DNA of 41,442 nucleotides from Microcaldota archaeon (GCA_016212395.1 JACRGF010000006.1:1-41442); one strand, 5' to 3'. Positions 18,379 to 28,078 are shown, numbered from the stretch's first letter. A program made the numbers and translations. Notes: generated by a model from the letters alone, not told the origin.

Positions 18379-19281
18379 TTAAAACTGCGGCTTTAACGCA
18401 AAATAAGCAACGGCAATAGCAGCGACAACAACAAGCAATACTGCAAGCTTCCCGTACTTTCCAGCGTAATACTGCACGCGCGCCTTCATTTTCATCGTCG
18501 CGTCAATCTTCACCGGGCCATCTGAAACTTTTTCAGGAACAGCAACCACTGCAGGCAACGCTTTCACCACTTCTTTCTTCTTCAACTCTCCAGCAGCAAG
18601 CCTTTCCTCTTCGCTTGGATTAACTATCACTGGCGTTGGCGGCTCGAGCATTTCTTCTGGAGAAGCATTGATTTTTTTAGGAAGCTTTTCACCCATTGTT
18701 GCAGGTTCGTCTGAAACGAGTTCGCTCGCAATATTCTCGTCTCCTGCAGGCGCCGGGGAAGGTTCGCGTTCCTCTTCTTCCCTTGCCTGCACGAGCGCCT
18801 TCGTGTACCCTTTCGCCTGGTCTGTCTTCGCGTAACCCTGCTCTGTAAGCATTACTTCAATGCGCGGACTCGGCGAAGCACCAGTCCCGCTCTTTATAAC
18901 GTAATCAATCATTCCCAACTTCGACAGTTTGTAAAGCCTGAACGCCAAGTCCCCAGAGCGAATGTTCAACTGCTGTTCAAGCTTTTCAGGCTCCTTGAAA
19001 CCTAAGCCAGCATGGCTCATCACCGCCATGTCCAACGCGTCCATCTCGCCTGCACTCTTCTCGTCAGCCATCGCGAGCACGCGTTTGCCTTCCTCAGTCA
19101 AACTAACGGGTGTAAAGCCCAGCGACGTTTGAATGTCCACGTAACCCTTGATTTTCAAAGTGCCAAGCACGTTCGCAGCCCCGAACAAAGAAGAATTAAT
19201 CTTCGGCCCGAAACGCTCGACAACACTCTCACCATCAATCTTTTCCAAAACCGCCAAGTCAAGAAAATTCAATTCCTTCAA
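18379..19281 (-). CDS. Membrane-anchored protein with winged-helix-like N-terminus and C-terminal TM segment
   Basis: KLGMIDYVIKS...ITLTEEGYAK-type winged-helix patterns and a C-terminal TM segment (LAVLLVVVAAIAVAYFALKPQF). Start inferred from the TATA box TTTAAATA near 19320. Confidence 0.5.
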   Translation of the reverse strand: MKELNFLDLAVLEKIDGESVVERFGPKINSSLFGAANVLGTLKIKGYVDIQTSLGFTPVSLTEEGKRVLAMADEKSAGEMDALDMAVMSHAGLGFKEPEKLEQQLNIRSGDLAFRLYKLSKLGMIDYVIKSGTGASPSPRIEVMLTEQGYAKTDQAKGYTKALVQAREEEEREPSPAPAGDENIASELVSDEPATMGEKLPKKINASPEEMLEPPTPVIVNPSEEERLAAGELKKKEVVKALPAVVAVPEKVSDGPVKIDATMKMKARVQYYAGKYGKLAVLLVVVAAIAVAYFALKPQF

Positions 19282-19511
19282 AACAACACCTTGAAAACAA
19301 AATTTCCCGCACGAATATTTAAATGTTTGGCATGCGCCCCGCCTAAACAACTGCAAAACCCTGAGAAACAAACCACTCAAAACCACTGCAAAACGCATTG
19401 AAACAAGACACTGCAAAAAACTAGCGCGTGCATGCCCCACGCGTGCTTAAAAAAACTTGCTGTCGATACTAAACCAGTTGCGATTCTTTTGTTTTTCGGA
19501 GTTGGTTTCAA

Positions 19512-20762
19512 ATGAAGTTCACTTTCCTCGGCGCATCCCGCGAAGTCGGCAGGAGCGCAGTTCTTTTCGAGTGCGACAAGCGCGTGATGCTCGACTGCGG
19601 AATCAAAATTCACGGAGAAATGACTGAACGCCCGAAAATTCCGAAGCAACGCGTTGACGCGCTCGTGCTCTCCCACGCGCACTTAGACCACTCAGGCTAC
19701 GCGCCTGCATTGTTTGAAAACGCAAGCCTCCCCGTCTACGCTACTTATCCTACTCAAGCGCTGTGCGAATTGCTGCTTGAAGACTCTGTGCGCGTGCAGG
19801 AAAAACGAGGCTTGGAAATCCCGCTCTTCTCAAAAAAGGCAATGAAAAAATGCCTTCACTCGTTCGTCCCTCTAGTGTACGAACGCAAGCACTCGCTCAC
19901 AGACAAGACGAGCATTACAATGCACGACGCAGGCCACATTCCAGGCGCAGGCATAGTCGAGTTGAACAGCGCGGACAAGAAAGTAGTCTACACCGGCGAC
20001 TTTAAAATGCAGGAAACATTTTCCCACGAAGGCGCACAAACAGTGGAAGATGTTGACGTTCTAATCACCGAGAGCACTTACGCTGGCAAAGAGCACCCTG
20101 ACAGGCAAACGGTGGAGCAGCAGTTGTGCTCTGAAATAGAAGAAACCCTCGAGCAAGGAGGCATTGCTTTGCTCCCGTGCTTTGCAGTGGGCAGAAGCCA
20201 GGAAATACTCCAGCTTTTGTATGACTACAACCCTGAATGGAAGCCTTACGTCGACGGAATGGCAGTGCGCGCTACCCGGCTTATTCAAGAATACCCGAGT
20301 TACTTGAAGGACGCGCGATCGCTCAACAAAGCGTTCCGCAATGCGCAAGTAGTCACTAACCCAGGAATGCGCTTCAAGGCATTGAGAAAGCCAGGCATAA
20401 TCGTTTCCCCTGCAGGCATGCTTGAAGGCGGGCACGCCATCTGGTACTTGCAGAAACTCATTGGAAGAAACGCGAAAATAATTTTCACAGGATTTTCAGT
20501 GCAAGACACGAACGGCTGGCTTCTCATGAACAAAGGCATGATTCACGCAGACGGACGGGAAGTGCGCGTGCCAAACCCCGTGCGCTACTTTGACTTGAGC
20601 GCGCACGCTGGAGAAAAAGACTTGCTCGAATTCGTGCAATGCGCAAACCCGAAAAAAATCTTCTGCATCCACGGCGACCACTGCTCAGGCTTCGCAGAAC
20701 AATTAAGAGAAAAAGGATTCGACGCAGTCGCGCCCATCGCAGGAGAACAATTCGAGTTTTAA
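19512..20762 (+). CDS. Metallo-beta-lactamase/beta-CASP ribonuclease (archaeal CPSF/RNase J-like)
   Basis: ALVLSHAHLDHSGYAP (HxHxDH), VVYTGDFKM, LLPCFAVGRSQEIL, IIVSPAGMLEGGHA, CIHGDH. Confidence 0.85.
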   Translation: MKFTFLGASREVGRSAVLFECDKRVMLDCGIKIHGEMTERPKIPKQRVDALVLSHAHLDHSGYAPALFENASLPVYATYPTQALCELLLEDSVRVQEKRGLEIPLFSKKAMKKCLHSFVPLVYERKHSLTDKTSITMHDAGHIPGAGIVELNSADKKVVYTGDFKMQETFSHEGAQTVEDVDVLITESTYAGKEHPDRQTVEQQLCSEIEETLEQGGIALLPCFAVGRSQEILQLLYDYNPEWKPYVDGMAVRATRLIQEYPSYLKDARSLNKAFRNAQVVTNPGMRFKALRKPGIIVSPAGMLEGGHAIWYLQKLIGRNAKIIFTGFSVQDTNGWLLMNKGMIHADGREVRVPNPVRYFDLSAHAGEKDLLEFVQCANPKKIFCIHGDHCSGFAEQLREKGFDAVAPIAGEQFEF

Positions 20763-21142
20763 TGCAGTTGCTCCCTTTTCTTGACTACCTCCATGTATTC
20801 TACCATTATTTCTTTAGTACCAAACAGCCTGCTGTACGTCACATCTCTTTCCAGCATGTTCGAGTACACTGTTGAAAGAATTTGAAGCCCAAACTCGCGA
20901 ATTTCACGCGAGTTCATTTCAACTATTGCTTGCAAGTTGCTTTCATTCATTTCAACTACTGCACTTACAATTCCTTCGCATGCAGTAGTCCACATCATGT
21001 ATTCAGGAGACACTTGCCTAATTTGCCCTCCTGTTCGCGCTCCGTGCACTTGCGCTACAATAGCAAAAACTTCAAACAAGCTTAATTCAGGTTCGGGCTC
21101 AACGCCATTTCCGCACTCGATGCAGTAATTAATTTGTTCCAA
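20759..21142 (-). CDS. Hypothetical protein, 127 aa
   Basis: ORF overlapping the upstream 268-aa ORF by about 60 bp. Confidence 0.5.
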   Translation of the reverse strand: MEQINYCIECGNGVEPEPELSLFEVFAIVAQVHGARTGGQIRQVSPEYMMWTTACEGIVSAVVEMNESNLQAIVEMNSREIREFGLQILSTVYSNMLERDVTYSRLFGTKEIMVEYMEVVKKREQLH

Positions 21143-21888
21143 GGCTCGCGTTCATAGTTCAATGCAACCAAATCAACTTCGCCACTGCTTCTAAGTTGTG
21201 CTCCTCTCACTCTCTCCATTGTCTGGTGGATAACATTGCACACGTCAGCTTGTTTTGCCTGTTTTCTTAAAACTTCAAGCGTTTCCTGCTTGCTTTTTCC
21301 TATTGTTTCAAGCTTCGCGCTTTCAACTGCTTTCACTGCGAGCGCAACAGCAACAATCACGTCCCCCAGCACTCTCCCCTGCTCATTCAACTTTCGAATA
21401 GACTGTTGAACATTCCTCCCATTTGCAACGTTCAAAACAAGCTGTTTGTCTTCAGCATTCAAGCCTTTCCCTAAAACTCCAAGCGAACCGTCGAAAGCAA
21501 TATCGCACGCGAGTTCAGCAAGCTTTCCCTTGCTCAGCACTCCTTGTCCCTCGTGGTTCCTGAAAACAATCGCTCTCTTCTCCATCCCCGCTTGCTCGTT
21601 AAAGTAAACGTAAGACAATGAAGCGCCAGGAATGTTTGTAACAACGTTTTCAACTTCAATTACTTTCACGCCCCCAACATTAGTGACAGACGCTATTTCT
21701 CCTGTTGCAACGCTTCCATCCTGAGGCCCGAAAAAGAAAAACACGTTTCTAGTTTCAAGAAACGCTGCAACGCGCAAATTGTCCGTCCACGCTTCTCCAT
21801 CCAAATGCAAGTCTACCTTGCATTCGCTCTTAATTATCTTATCTGCTGCCACTAACGGGTGCTCCCCTCTACCCTTCAAGCACCCCAA
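21082..21888 (-). CDS. Hypothetical protein, 268 aa
   Basis: Long ORF with TTG start; no recognised family. Confidence 0.55.
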   Translation of the reverse strand: MGCLKGRGEHPLVAADKIIKSECKVDLHLDGEAWTDNLRVAAFLETRNVFFFFGPQDGSVATGEIASVTNVGGVKVIEVENVVTNIPGASLSYVYFNEQAGMEKRAIVFRNHEGQGVLSKGKLAELACDIAFDGSLGVLGKGLNAEDKQLVLNVANGRNVQQSIRKLNEQGRVLGDVIVAVALAVKAVESAKLETIGKSKQETLEVLRKQAKQADVCNVIHQTMERVRGAQLRSSGEVDLVALNYEREPWNKLITASSAEMALSPNLN

Positions 21889-21890
21889 AA

Positions 21891-22001
21891 CTATTGCTTG
21901 AACTTTTCAGCAAGCTGGCTTTTCCTAACAGTCAAAGCGTCCCTTCCAGCAGGTGCACTGCCTGTTTTCTCTCCCGCCTTGCTTTTCGAAAACCATGCCA
22001 T
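21891..22001 (-). CDS. Possible small ORF, 36 aa (MAWFSKSKAGEKTGSAPAGRDALTVRKSQLAEKFKQ)
   Basis: ATG at 22001, TAG at 21891-21893, directly upstream of the 268-aa ORF. Below the ORF-track length cut-off. Confidence 0.35.
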   Translation of the reverse strand: MAWFSKSKAGEKTGSAPAGRDALTVRKSQLAEKFKQ

Positions 22002-22081
22002 AAAACCACTTTGAAATAAGAAGACTATTATGCCTTTTCAACTATTTAACTTAGCATGTATAATCCAATTTATTCAGAGGT

Positions 22082-23248
22082 GTGCAGTTGAGCCTGCGAG
22101 TTTGCCAGTTGGACCCGTTGTTTTACCCTTACGTGGGTGGTTCAGAGAAGGTAGTGTTCGAGTACAGCAAGCGCTTGGTTGCAAGCAAGAAATTCGACGT
22201 TACTGTGCTCACTTCAACTCTCCCGAACGCAAAGCAACGTACAGAAACAATAAACGGAATAAAAATCGTGCGCACTCCCTCTCTCTACCTCTCGAAGCTC
22301 CCTTCATTCATGCCCCCGCCTTACACGCTCTCCCCCTTCTTCTTGCCTGACTTGCTCAAGCAGAAAGCGGATTTCTTTCACATTCACAACCGCTACTGGT
22401 ACACTCCTGAAGCAGTTGCTTCAGCGAAATTGAAAGGAAAACTCGTTCTCACTCTTCACAACGGCAAGCCTGAAGGCATTTCTCCAATGACCGACTTCTT
22501 CGGCCAGTTGTTCGACTTTGCCTGGGGCTACCAGCTCATGCGCTTGTGCGACAGAATAGTGTGCGTGAGCGACTGGGTGAAACGCGCGACTGTCCCGCGC
22601 GACTGCTGGCATAAGGCAACCGTAGTTTACAACGGAGTTGACGTTGAGAACTACAACCCGAAAAAAAACAGGGAGAAAATACGAAAAAAATTTAATGCTG
22701 GCGACGCTCCTTTGCTTCTCTCTAACGGCCGCCTCGTTCAACAGAAGGGCTTCAAATTTTTGCTCGACGCTTTCGCAAAACTAAAAAAACTCCCTAAATT
22801 CAAGCAAGCGAAACTAGTTATTATAGGAAAAGGACCGTTGAAGGAAGAACTGCTCAAGCAATGCTCGCGAGAAAACATTTCAAACTCTGTTTTCTTTGTC
22901 ACTGGAATTCCAGAGGAAGAACTGCCTCTTTACTATGCCGCGTGCGATTTGTTCGTGCTTCCAACTCTCTGGGAGCCGAGCGCAGTAGTATTGTACGAAG
23001 CGCTCGCGAGCGGCAAGCCAATTCTTACTACCGACGCTGGAGGCAATCCTGAAATCGTTGACGAGAAAAGCGGAGTAATAGTGCCCAAGGCAGACAGCAA
23101 GCATTTACTCGAAAAAATGATTGAGTTGCTTGAAGACGACAAAAAAAGAAAGCAAATGGGCGCGAGCGGTAGAAAGCGGGCTGAAAAAAACTTTACGTGG
23201 GACGTTTGCGCTAAAAACTACGCGAAAGTTTACGAAAGCTTGGTTTGA
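22082..23248 (+). CDS. GT4-family glycosyltransferase
   Basis: YPYVGGSEKVVFEYSKRL N-terminus, LLSNGRLVQQKGFKFLLDAFAKL, FVLPTLWEPSAVVLYEALASGKPILTTDAGGNPEIV. Confidence 0.9.
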   Translation: MQLSLRVCQLDPLFYPYVGGSEKVVFEYSKRLVASKKFDVTVLTSTLPNAKQRTETINGIKIVRTPSLYLSKLPSFMPPPYTLSPFFLPDLLKQKADFFHIHNRYWYTPEAVASAKLKGKLVLTLHNGKPEGISPMTDFFGQLFDFAWGYQLMRLCDRIVCVSDWVKRATVPRDCWHKATVVYNGVDVENYNPKKNREKIRKKFNAGDAPLLLSNGRLVQQKGFKFLLDAFAKLKKLPKFKQAKLVIIGKGPLKEELLKQCSRENISNSVFFVTGIPEEELPLYYAACDLFVLPTLWEPSAVVLYEALASGKPILTTDAGGNPEIVDEKSGVIVPKADSKHLLEKMIELLEDDKKRKQMGASGRKRAEKNFTWDVCAKNYAKVYESLV

Positions 23249-23328
23249 CGAATACGCGAAAGTCTACGAAGAACTCGCGAAGTAAAAATTTGCATGAACA
23301 CGCAAAAGTTTATGAAAGCTTGATTTGA
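23219..23328 (+). repeat. Three degenerate tandem copies of the 3' end of the glycosyltransferase gene
   Basis: Encode ...YAKVYESLV*, EYAKVYEELAK*, EHAKVYESLI*. Confidence 0.7.
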
Positions 23329-23349
23329 AATTCTTTCAAGGTTTTTTTC

Positions 23350-23502
23350 ATGAAAGCCAAATGCCACGAGTGCGGGACTGAATTCAATTTAGACGCTGAA
23401 GAAGGAGACGAAGTCAGGTGCCCGTCGTGCGAACTGTTGTTGCGCGTAGTGATAAAAAGCGTGAACGCCTACAGGTTCGAGACAGTGGAAGAAGAAAAAT
23501 AG
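23350..23502 (+). CDS. LysW-like zinc-ribbon protein, 50 aa
   Basis: MKAKCHECGTEFNLDAEEGDEVRCPSCELLLRVVIKSVNAYRFETVEEEK*. CxxC...CxxC with LysW-like spacing. Not in the ORF track because it is short. Confidence 0.7.
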   Translation: MKAKCHECGTEFNLDAEEGDEVRCPSCELLLRVVIKSVNAYRFETVEEEK

Positions 23503-23509
23503 CACGTTT

Positions 23510-25342
23510 TCACGCTGAAGCTTCAAGTTCGTGAAGTAGCCTTCCAAACTTATCGTTCCGGTTTACTATTTTTTCTATGCCTCTTCCGTCCGCTCCGTTC
23601 TCGAGTGCTTTCAACGCGGCGCGCCTAATAGTTCCTTCATGTTCTCCAAACTTTCTGAACAACCCGTTGCTTGAAAGCAGTTCCCACTCTGGCGCCATCA
23701 ACGCTCTCCGCTGGCCTGCGTCCAATCGTTCCCACACTTTTCTCCTTGCTTGTTCAATTTCCCCGTGTTCGCCGACAATGCGTTCTGCCCTGTAATCTTT
23801 TTGTTGCTCAAGTTCTATCCTCTTCGGCCACCTTCCATTCTTTCTCCTGAATTTTATGAAAACTTCAACGAGTTCTTCCAGCTTGTCTCGTGTTGAGTAC
23901 CTCCTCTTGCAAGTGATTTCTCCAAAACCATTCGCCTTCAAAACCGCGTTCGCGTTCCGAATGTGCACGCTAACACAGTTCCGGTGTATTCCAAGCGCGT
24001 TTCCCGCGTCATCAGTAGTCGCGTTTGGTTTTTTCCTGAAAAAACTGTACGCTTTTCGCTGTGCTGGAGTCAAAAGCAATTCCGGGCGCGTTTCAGTTGT
24101 TTCAAGCCCGAACGCTTTCGCAAACTCTTCGTGCACTGAATACCTTGAACTCCACTTTCCCGTCCTCTTGAAAGGCGCGGGCAGTTTTCTTTTCCTGCAC
24201 GCTTGCGTTATCACCTGCATTTTATCTCCCACGTTCCTCTGCACAATGCCCATCTTCCCCGCAATCTGAATTCTCGTGAGGTTCGGATTTTTAGCGATGA
24301 GTTCAATCAACTCCGCCTGCCTTGAAGTAAAATGCGTTGAAAGCGCTAATTTTTTCTCGCTTTGCGCTTCCTCTTCCGTTCCCTCATTTTCTTCTCCTTT
24401 TGTTTTGCCTTCCCTCAAAACTGCTTTTTCAAACTCTTGTGAAAGCGAGTAATGCGCTTCCATGCGCACGCTATGCTTTTCAAAAGCCTGCAATCCAAAC
24501 AATACAGCGCGCTCGCTTATCAGTCCCAGCGTAGCGTACACAGTGCTCGCGTTTAATTCAAAACGTTCAGCCATTTGCTTTATAGTAACGCCTGGATTTT
24601 CACGCACGTGTTCAACCATTTTTTGCTGTGCTTCAGAGAAAACGCCCAAGCAAATCCTGCTTTCAAGAGTCAACCCGAAGTGTTTCGCGAAACGCGCAGT
24701 GACTTTGTAAAGCGTTGGGTTCCTCCCTCTTTTTTCTACTGGATTTGGAAAACCGTAACTCCTGCACTGTTCCCTCAAACTGTAACACAACTGGTGTTTT
24801 ACTTCTTTTGCACTCGCGCCCGTAGCTTTCGCAATCATGCCCACTGTAGCATAACCTCTGCTTGCCAGGAACAACAGCGTTTTCACTTGAGCCCGCATGA
24901 ACACGTCGCGCAAATTGTAATGCGTTCCAACTTTCGGTTTTTTCTCATTTGCTTCAAACAATTCCGGGTTCAACGCAAGCCAGTAAAAACCGCCGCCAGT
25001 CGCCTTTTTGCCATTAAACGTTTTTACTACCACTGCATTCTGCCCGTACTCCCGCCTAAACTTTCTGTTTAAACCATTCCAAACATCCTTCACTTTTGCA
25101 ATGCCGTCGAACACGCTGTCCGAAGGCAGAACAACTCTCCCAAGCAAAGCGGAAAGCAACTGCTTCTCACGCGCGTTCAACTCTACACGCAAACTATCCA
25201 AATCAGCTCGCGTTATCCTTCTCGCAGCAACCGCCTTCACAATTCCTTCTGCTTCCGCCCTTCTCCCAGCTAAGCGTTCAATAGCATGCGCTCCAGCAGC
25301 AGGCTTTGCACCATGTTCAATCCTTTCAAGTTTCTCATTCAT
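23510..25342 (-). CDS. Protein with multiple winged-helix-like repeats, paralog A
   Basis: About four repeats of helix-turn-helix plus wing ending in YS..EFAKAFGL-like motifs. Paralogous to 25397-27118. Confidence 0.75.
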   Translation of the reverse strand: MNEKLERIEHGAKPAAGAHAIERLAGRRAEAEGIVKAVAARRITRADLDSLRVELNAREKQLLSALLGRVVLPSDSVFDGIAKVKDVWNGLNRKFRREYGQNAVVVKTFNGKKATGGGFYWLALNPELFEANEKKPKVGTHYNLRDVFMRAQVKTLLFLASRGYATVGMIAKATGASAKEVKHQLCYSLREQCRSYGFPNPVEKRGRNPTLYKVTARFAKHFGLTLESRICLGVFSEAQQKMVEHVRENPGVTIKQMAERFELNASTVYATLGLISERAVLFGLQAFEKHSVRMEAHYSLSQEFEKAVLREGKTKGEENEGTEEEAQSEKKLALSTHFTSRQAELIELIAKNPNLTRIQIAGKMGIVQRNVGDKMQVITQACRKRKLPAPFKRTGKWSSRYSVHEEFAKAFGLETTETRPELLLTPAQRKAYSFFRKKPNATTDDAGNALGIHRNCVSVHIRNANAVLKANGFGEITCKRRYSTRDKLEELVEVFIKFRRKNGRWPKRIELEQQKDYRAERIVGEHGEIEQARRKVWERLDAGQRRALMAPEWELLSSNGLFRKFGEHEGTIRRAALKALENGADGRGIEKIVNRNDKFGRLLHELEASA

Positions 25343-25393
25343 TTCAAAACAAGCAACTGTTAATGCGTTTCCTGGTTTAAAAGAACAGCAGTT
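25338..25393 (-). promoter_or_regulatory. Promoter module copy 1, upstream of paralog A
   Basis: TTCATTTCAAAACAAGCAACTGTTaatGCGTTTCCTGGTTTAAAGAACAGCAGTTT (+ strand); TATA-like TTTAAAC on the minus strand. Confidence 0.7.
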
Positions 25394-25396
25394 TGT

Positions 25397-27118
25397 TCAA
25401 GAAGGGGCTATCGTCTTTCCGTTCACATTTCCAAACCCGTGCTTTGAAAGCATGCCGTTCAACGCTGCAATTTTTTCCCGAATCGCTTGCTCGCTTACTC
25501 CCAACTTTCTCGCCGCGCCTGCAACAGTGGAGTTTCGGGTTTCTTGGAAATAACCGTAAACTTGAGCAGTCGTTATTTTCAGTGCATCCGGTTCTTGAGC
25601 GGGTTGCTCTACTGTTTCTTCGCCTTTCCCGAAAAACATTTTCTCAAACTCTTGCGAAAGCGAATACGTTCCTCCATGCATCCTGCTTTCAATGCTGAAC
25701 GGGTTTGGAAGCTCGTGCTTCGCGCACTTTCTTTCTATTGCTTTTATTTTCTGGTGCGTTGAATTATTGCACATTTCAAGCGCTTCATTCATTTCGCGCA
25801 TTACAGCGCCAGGCTTGCCTTTCAAAAACATTATCACTTCAACCTCTTTTTCTGCAAAATACATTGAAAGCTCGTGTTTTTCTTTCGCTTCAAGCTTTAC
25901 TGCACAGGCAAACTTTCGCGTGAGAAAAAGATGATGCGCGCTAGAAACTCCGCTCCTGTAACTTGCAATTGCCTTGTAGCCGAGCAAGTCCGCCTTCCTG
26001 TTAATGTTTTCAACGAGCAACGCGACGTTGTGCGCGCTGCACGCGAGGAACTCTCCTGCTTGCGCTCTCGTGCTTTTCGGATTGCCAGCCAAAAACTCTA
26101 CGAGCTTTCTCTCTCTTTCAGAAAAAATTTCCAAGCTGATGCCGTTGCCCAGCTTCATTTCAAACAAGCTTGAAAACTCTCCGCCCACACAGTAAAGAGT
26201 TGGGTTTGCCTCCTCGCCTGTTATCGCTTGCGGCAATCCGAACCTGCGACATTCCCTGTTTATCGCCGAAGTAACGTAAGTGTAAGCGGTTTCCAGCTTT
26301 ACTCCAGTAGCTTTCGCAATCATTTCAACGCTCGAATACTCGTGTGTTGCAACGTATTCGAGAATGCGCGCCTGCGCTGGCCTGAAAACATCGCGCACTC
26401 CAAAATGAATTCCTGCTACTGGCTTTCTCTCTTCCGCTTCAAATAATTCATTGTTCAACGCAAGCCAGTAAAACTTTCCAGCCTTTGCCCCCCCGCCATC
26501 CAGCGTTTTCACGAGCACAGCGTCCGCGCCGCACTCTCTTCTGAACTCTTGGTTGAGCGCGTTCCACACTTCCCTTGCTCTCGAAACGGTTTTGAAAACA
26601 TCATCAGAAGGCAATACTATCCCGTGAAACAATTTCCGCAAAAACTGCCTTTGCCTCGGAGTAGTATGAACACGCAAACTGTAAACATCTTCTTCCACTA
26701 GCTTTCCATTCCTTTCACGCGCCATGCCTTCAGCAAGCACTCCCCCTGCAATTGCGTGTTCTGGCAGTGCCACTAGAGCGGCACTTGTTTTTTCAATCGT
26801 TGTTGAACCTGATATTTCACGCGCGCTCGGAGCATCCAATTCTCCCAAAATCCGCGTATCTGAATCTCTTGTTCTCGTACAGACAAGCGCCTCACTTAAA
26901 ACTCGTTCCCCGCGTGTTTCCATCACTTCAGCCCGTGGCGGTTTTTCTTTTTGTTCAGGAAATACTTGTTTATGGCGTTCACGTTCTGCTGGTTGTGGTG
27001 CTCTGCCTGCCTGCTTTTCAGCTCGCATTCTCTCCTTTTCTCTCGCCAGCCTTAAAGCTCCTTGCTCTCGCGCTATTCGCGTTGCATGCCTTCCAGTCAC
27101 AATGTCGTTCCACGCCAT
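25397..27118 (-). CDS. Protein with multiple winged-helix-like repeats, paralog B
   Basis: Shares VLPSD.VF..V....VWN.LN..FRRE.G..AV.VKT..G....G.FYWLALN.ELFEA..RKP..G.H...RDVF..AQ with paralog A. The ORF opens at 27205; the likely start is ATG 27118 (MAWNDIVTG). Confidence 0.75.
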   Translation of the reverse strand: MAWNDIVTGRHATRIAREQGALRLAREKERMRAEKQAGRAPQPAERERHKQVFPEQKEKPPRAEVMETRGERVLSEALVCTRTRDSDTRILGELDAPSAREISGSTTIEKTSAALVALPEHAIAGGVLAEGMARERNGKLVEEDVYSLRVHTTPRQRQFLRKLFHGIVLPSDDVFKTVSRAREVWNALNQEFRRECGADAVLVKTLDGGGAKAGKFYWLALNNELFEAEERKPVAGIHFGVRDVFRPAQARILEYVATHEYSSVEMIAKATGVKLETAYTYVTSAINRECRRFGLPQAITGEEANPTLYCVGGEFSSLFEMKLGNGISLEIFSERERKLVEFLAGNPKSTRAQAGEFLACSAHNVALLVENINRKADLLGYKAIASYRSGVSSAHHLFLTRKFACAVKLEAKEKHELSMYFAEKEVEVIMFLKGKPGAVMREMNEALEMCNNSTHQKIKAIERKCAKHELPNPFSIESRMHGGTYSLSQEFEKMFFGKGEETVEQPAQEPDALKITTAQVYGYFQETRNSTVAGAARKLGVSEQAIREKIAALNGMLSKHGFGNVNGKTIAPS

Positions 27119-27138
27119 TAGAATCAGCATGAATTTAG

Positions 27139-27168
27139 GCGTTTCCTTGTTTAAAAGAACAGCAGTTT
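27139..27168 (-). promoter_or_regulatory. Promoter module copy 2, upstream of paralog B
   Basis: GCGTTTCCTTGTTTAAAAGAACAGCAGTTT (+ strand), about 30 bp shared with the other two copies. Confidence 0.7.
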
Positions 27169-27173
27169 TCCGT

Positions 27174-27995
27174 TCAAGCAGTTGCCAGTTGTCGCTGCAG
27201 TTCAAGCAAGTACTCTATTTCTCTTTCCCGCTTGATGGCTTTCAAAGCTTTCCTCCTAACTCGAGCGCTTGCTTTTTCACAATCCGCGATACGCTTGAGG
27301 ATTTTTTCCGCGGAGTTGCTCTCGCGCCCGCTTTCCGCCTTCAGCAATGCGAGAGCTTCAACAACTTTATCATCAGCAGCTTCAACCAAGCTCCTTTCAA
27401 GCTCTACTTTTTTTCCACTTTGCGCGCTTGCCGCCCTAAGCACGACGCGCGTTCGCTCGACGACTTGCTCGAGCGTTCCGTCCCTCTTCGCCTTTTCCAA
27501 GCCCGTAATTTCAGGGCTTGAATCAACCGCGTCCGCGAACAAGTACACTTCATCCTCGAATACGAGGTTTCCAGTTAACGGGCTTACAATCAATTCCATC
27601 AACCTTGCGAGGAAACTTTTCTGCGGCTCTGCGTTGCGCAAAACTTCCCGCGCTGCCTGCTTGAACAACTGTTCAAAAAGCGGTTGCTTCAACGAGAAAA
27701 ACTCGTTGCCCCGTTCCCTCTGCTGAACTTCCAACAGCTTCTCGTAAAACGCCTTCAGCACTTCATTCCTAGAAACGCGCCTGCCCGTCTTCTTGAACAC
27801 TGCCTCGCTCAGCCTGTCAGCCTTCTCTGTTAAAAGCCGTTCAGAAAAAACGTTTTCAGCAGCACGCTTTCCAGCAACGCGTTCTATAGACTGCCGAATA
27901 AGCCACAAGTAATGCTGTTCAGCAATAACACTGCGGGCAGTACCCTGCACTCCCCTTGCTGAAATTAAGCAATCCCCCTGCATAACAAACCCCAC
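27174..27995 (-). CDS. Hypothetical helical protein, 273 aa
   Basis: Long ORF rich in charged helical sequence, upstream of paralog B. Confidence 0.5.
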   Translation of the reverse strand: MGFVMQGDCLISARGVQGTARSVIAEQHYLWLIRQSIERVAGKRAAENVFSERLLTEKADRLSEAVFKKTGRRVSRNEVLKAFYEKLLEVQQRERGNEFFSLKQPLFEQLFKQAAREVLRNAEPQKSFLARLMELIVSPLTGNLVFEDEVYLFADAVDSSPEITGLEKAKRDGTLEQVVERTRVVLRAASAQSGKKVELERSLVEAADDKVVEALALLKAESGRESNSAEKILKRIADCEKASARVRRKALKAIKREREIEYLLELQRQLATA

Positions 27996-28078
27996 ACAAC
28001 GCTAAACGATAAAACAAGCTAACTATAAAAACATTCTCAAACAACGCAACCAGCACCTGCTGCCCAGCATTCCCCATT

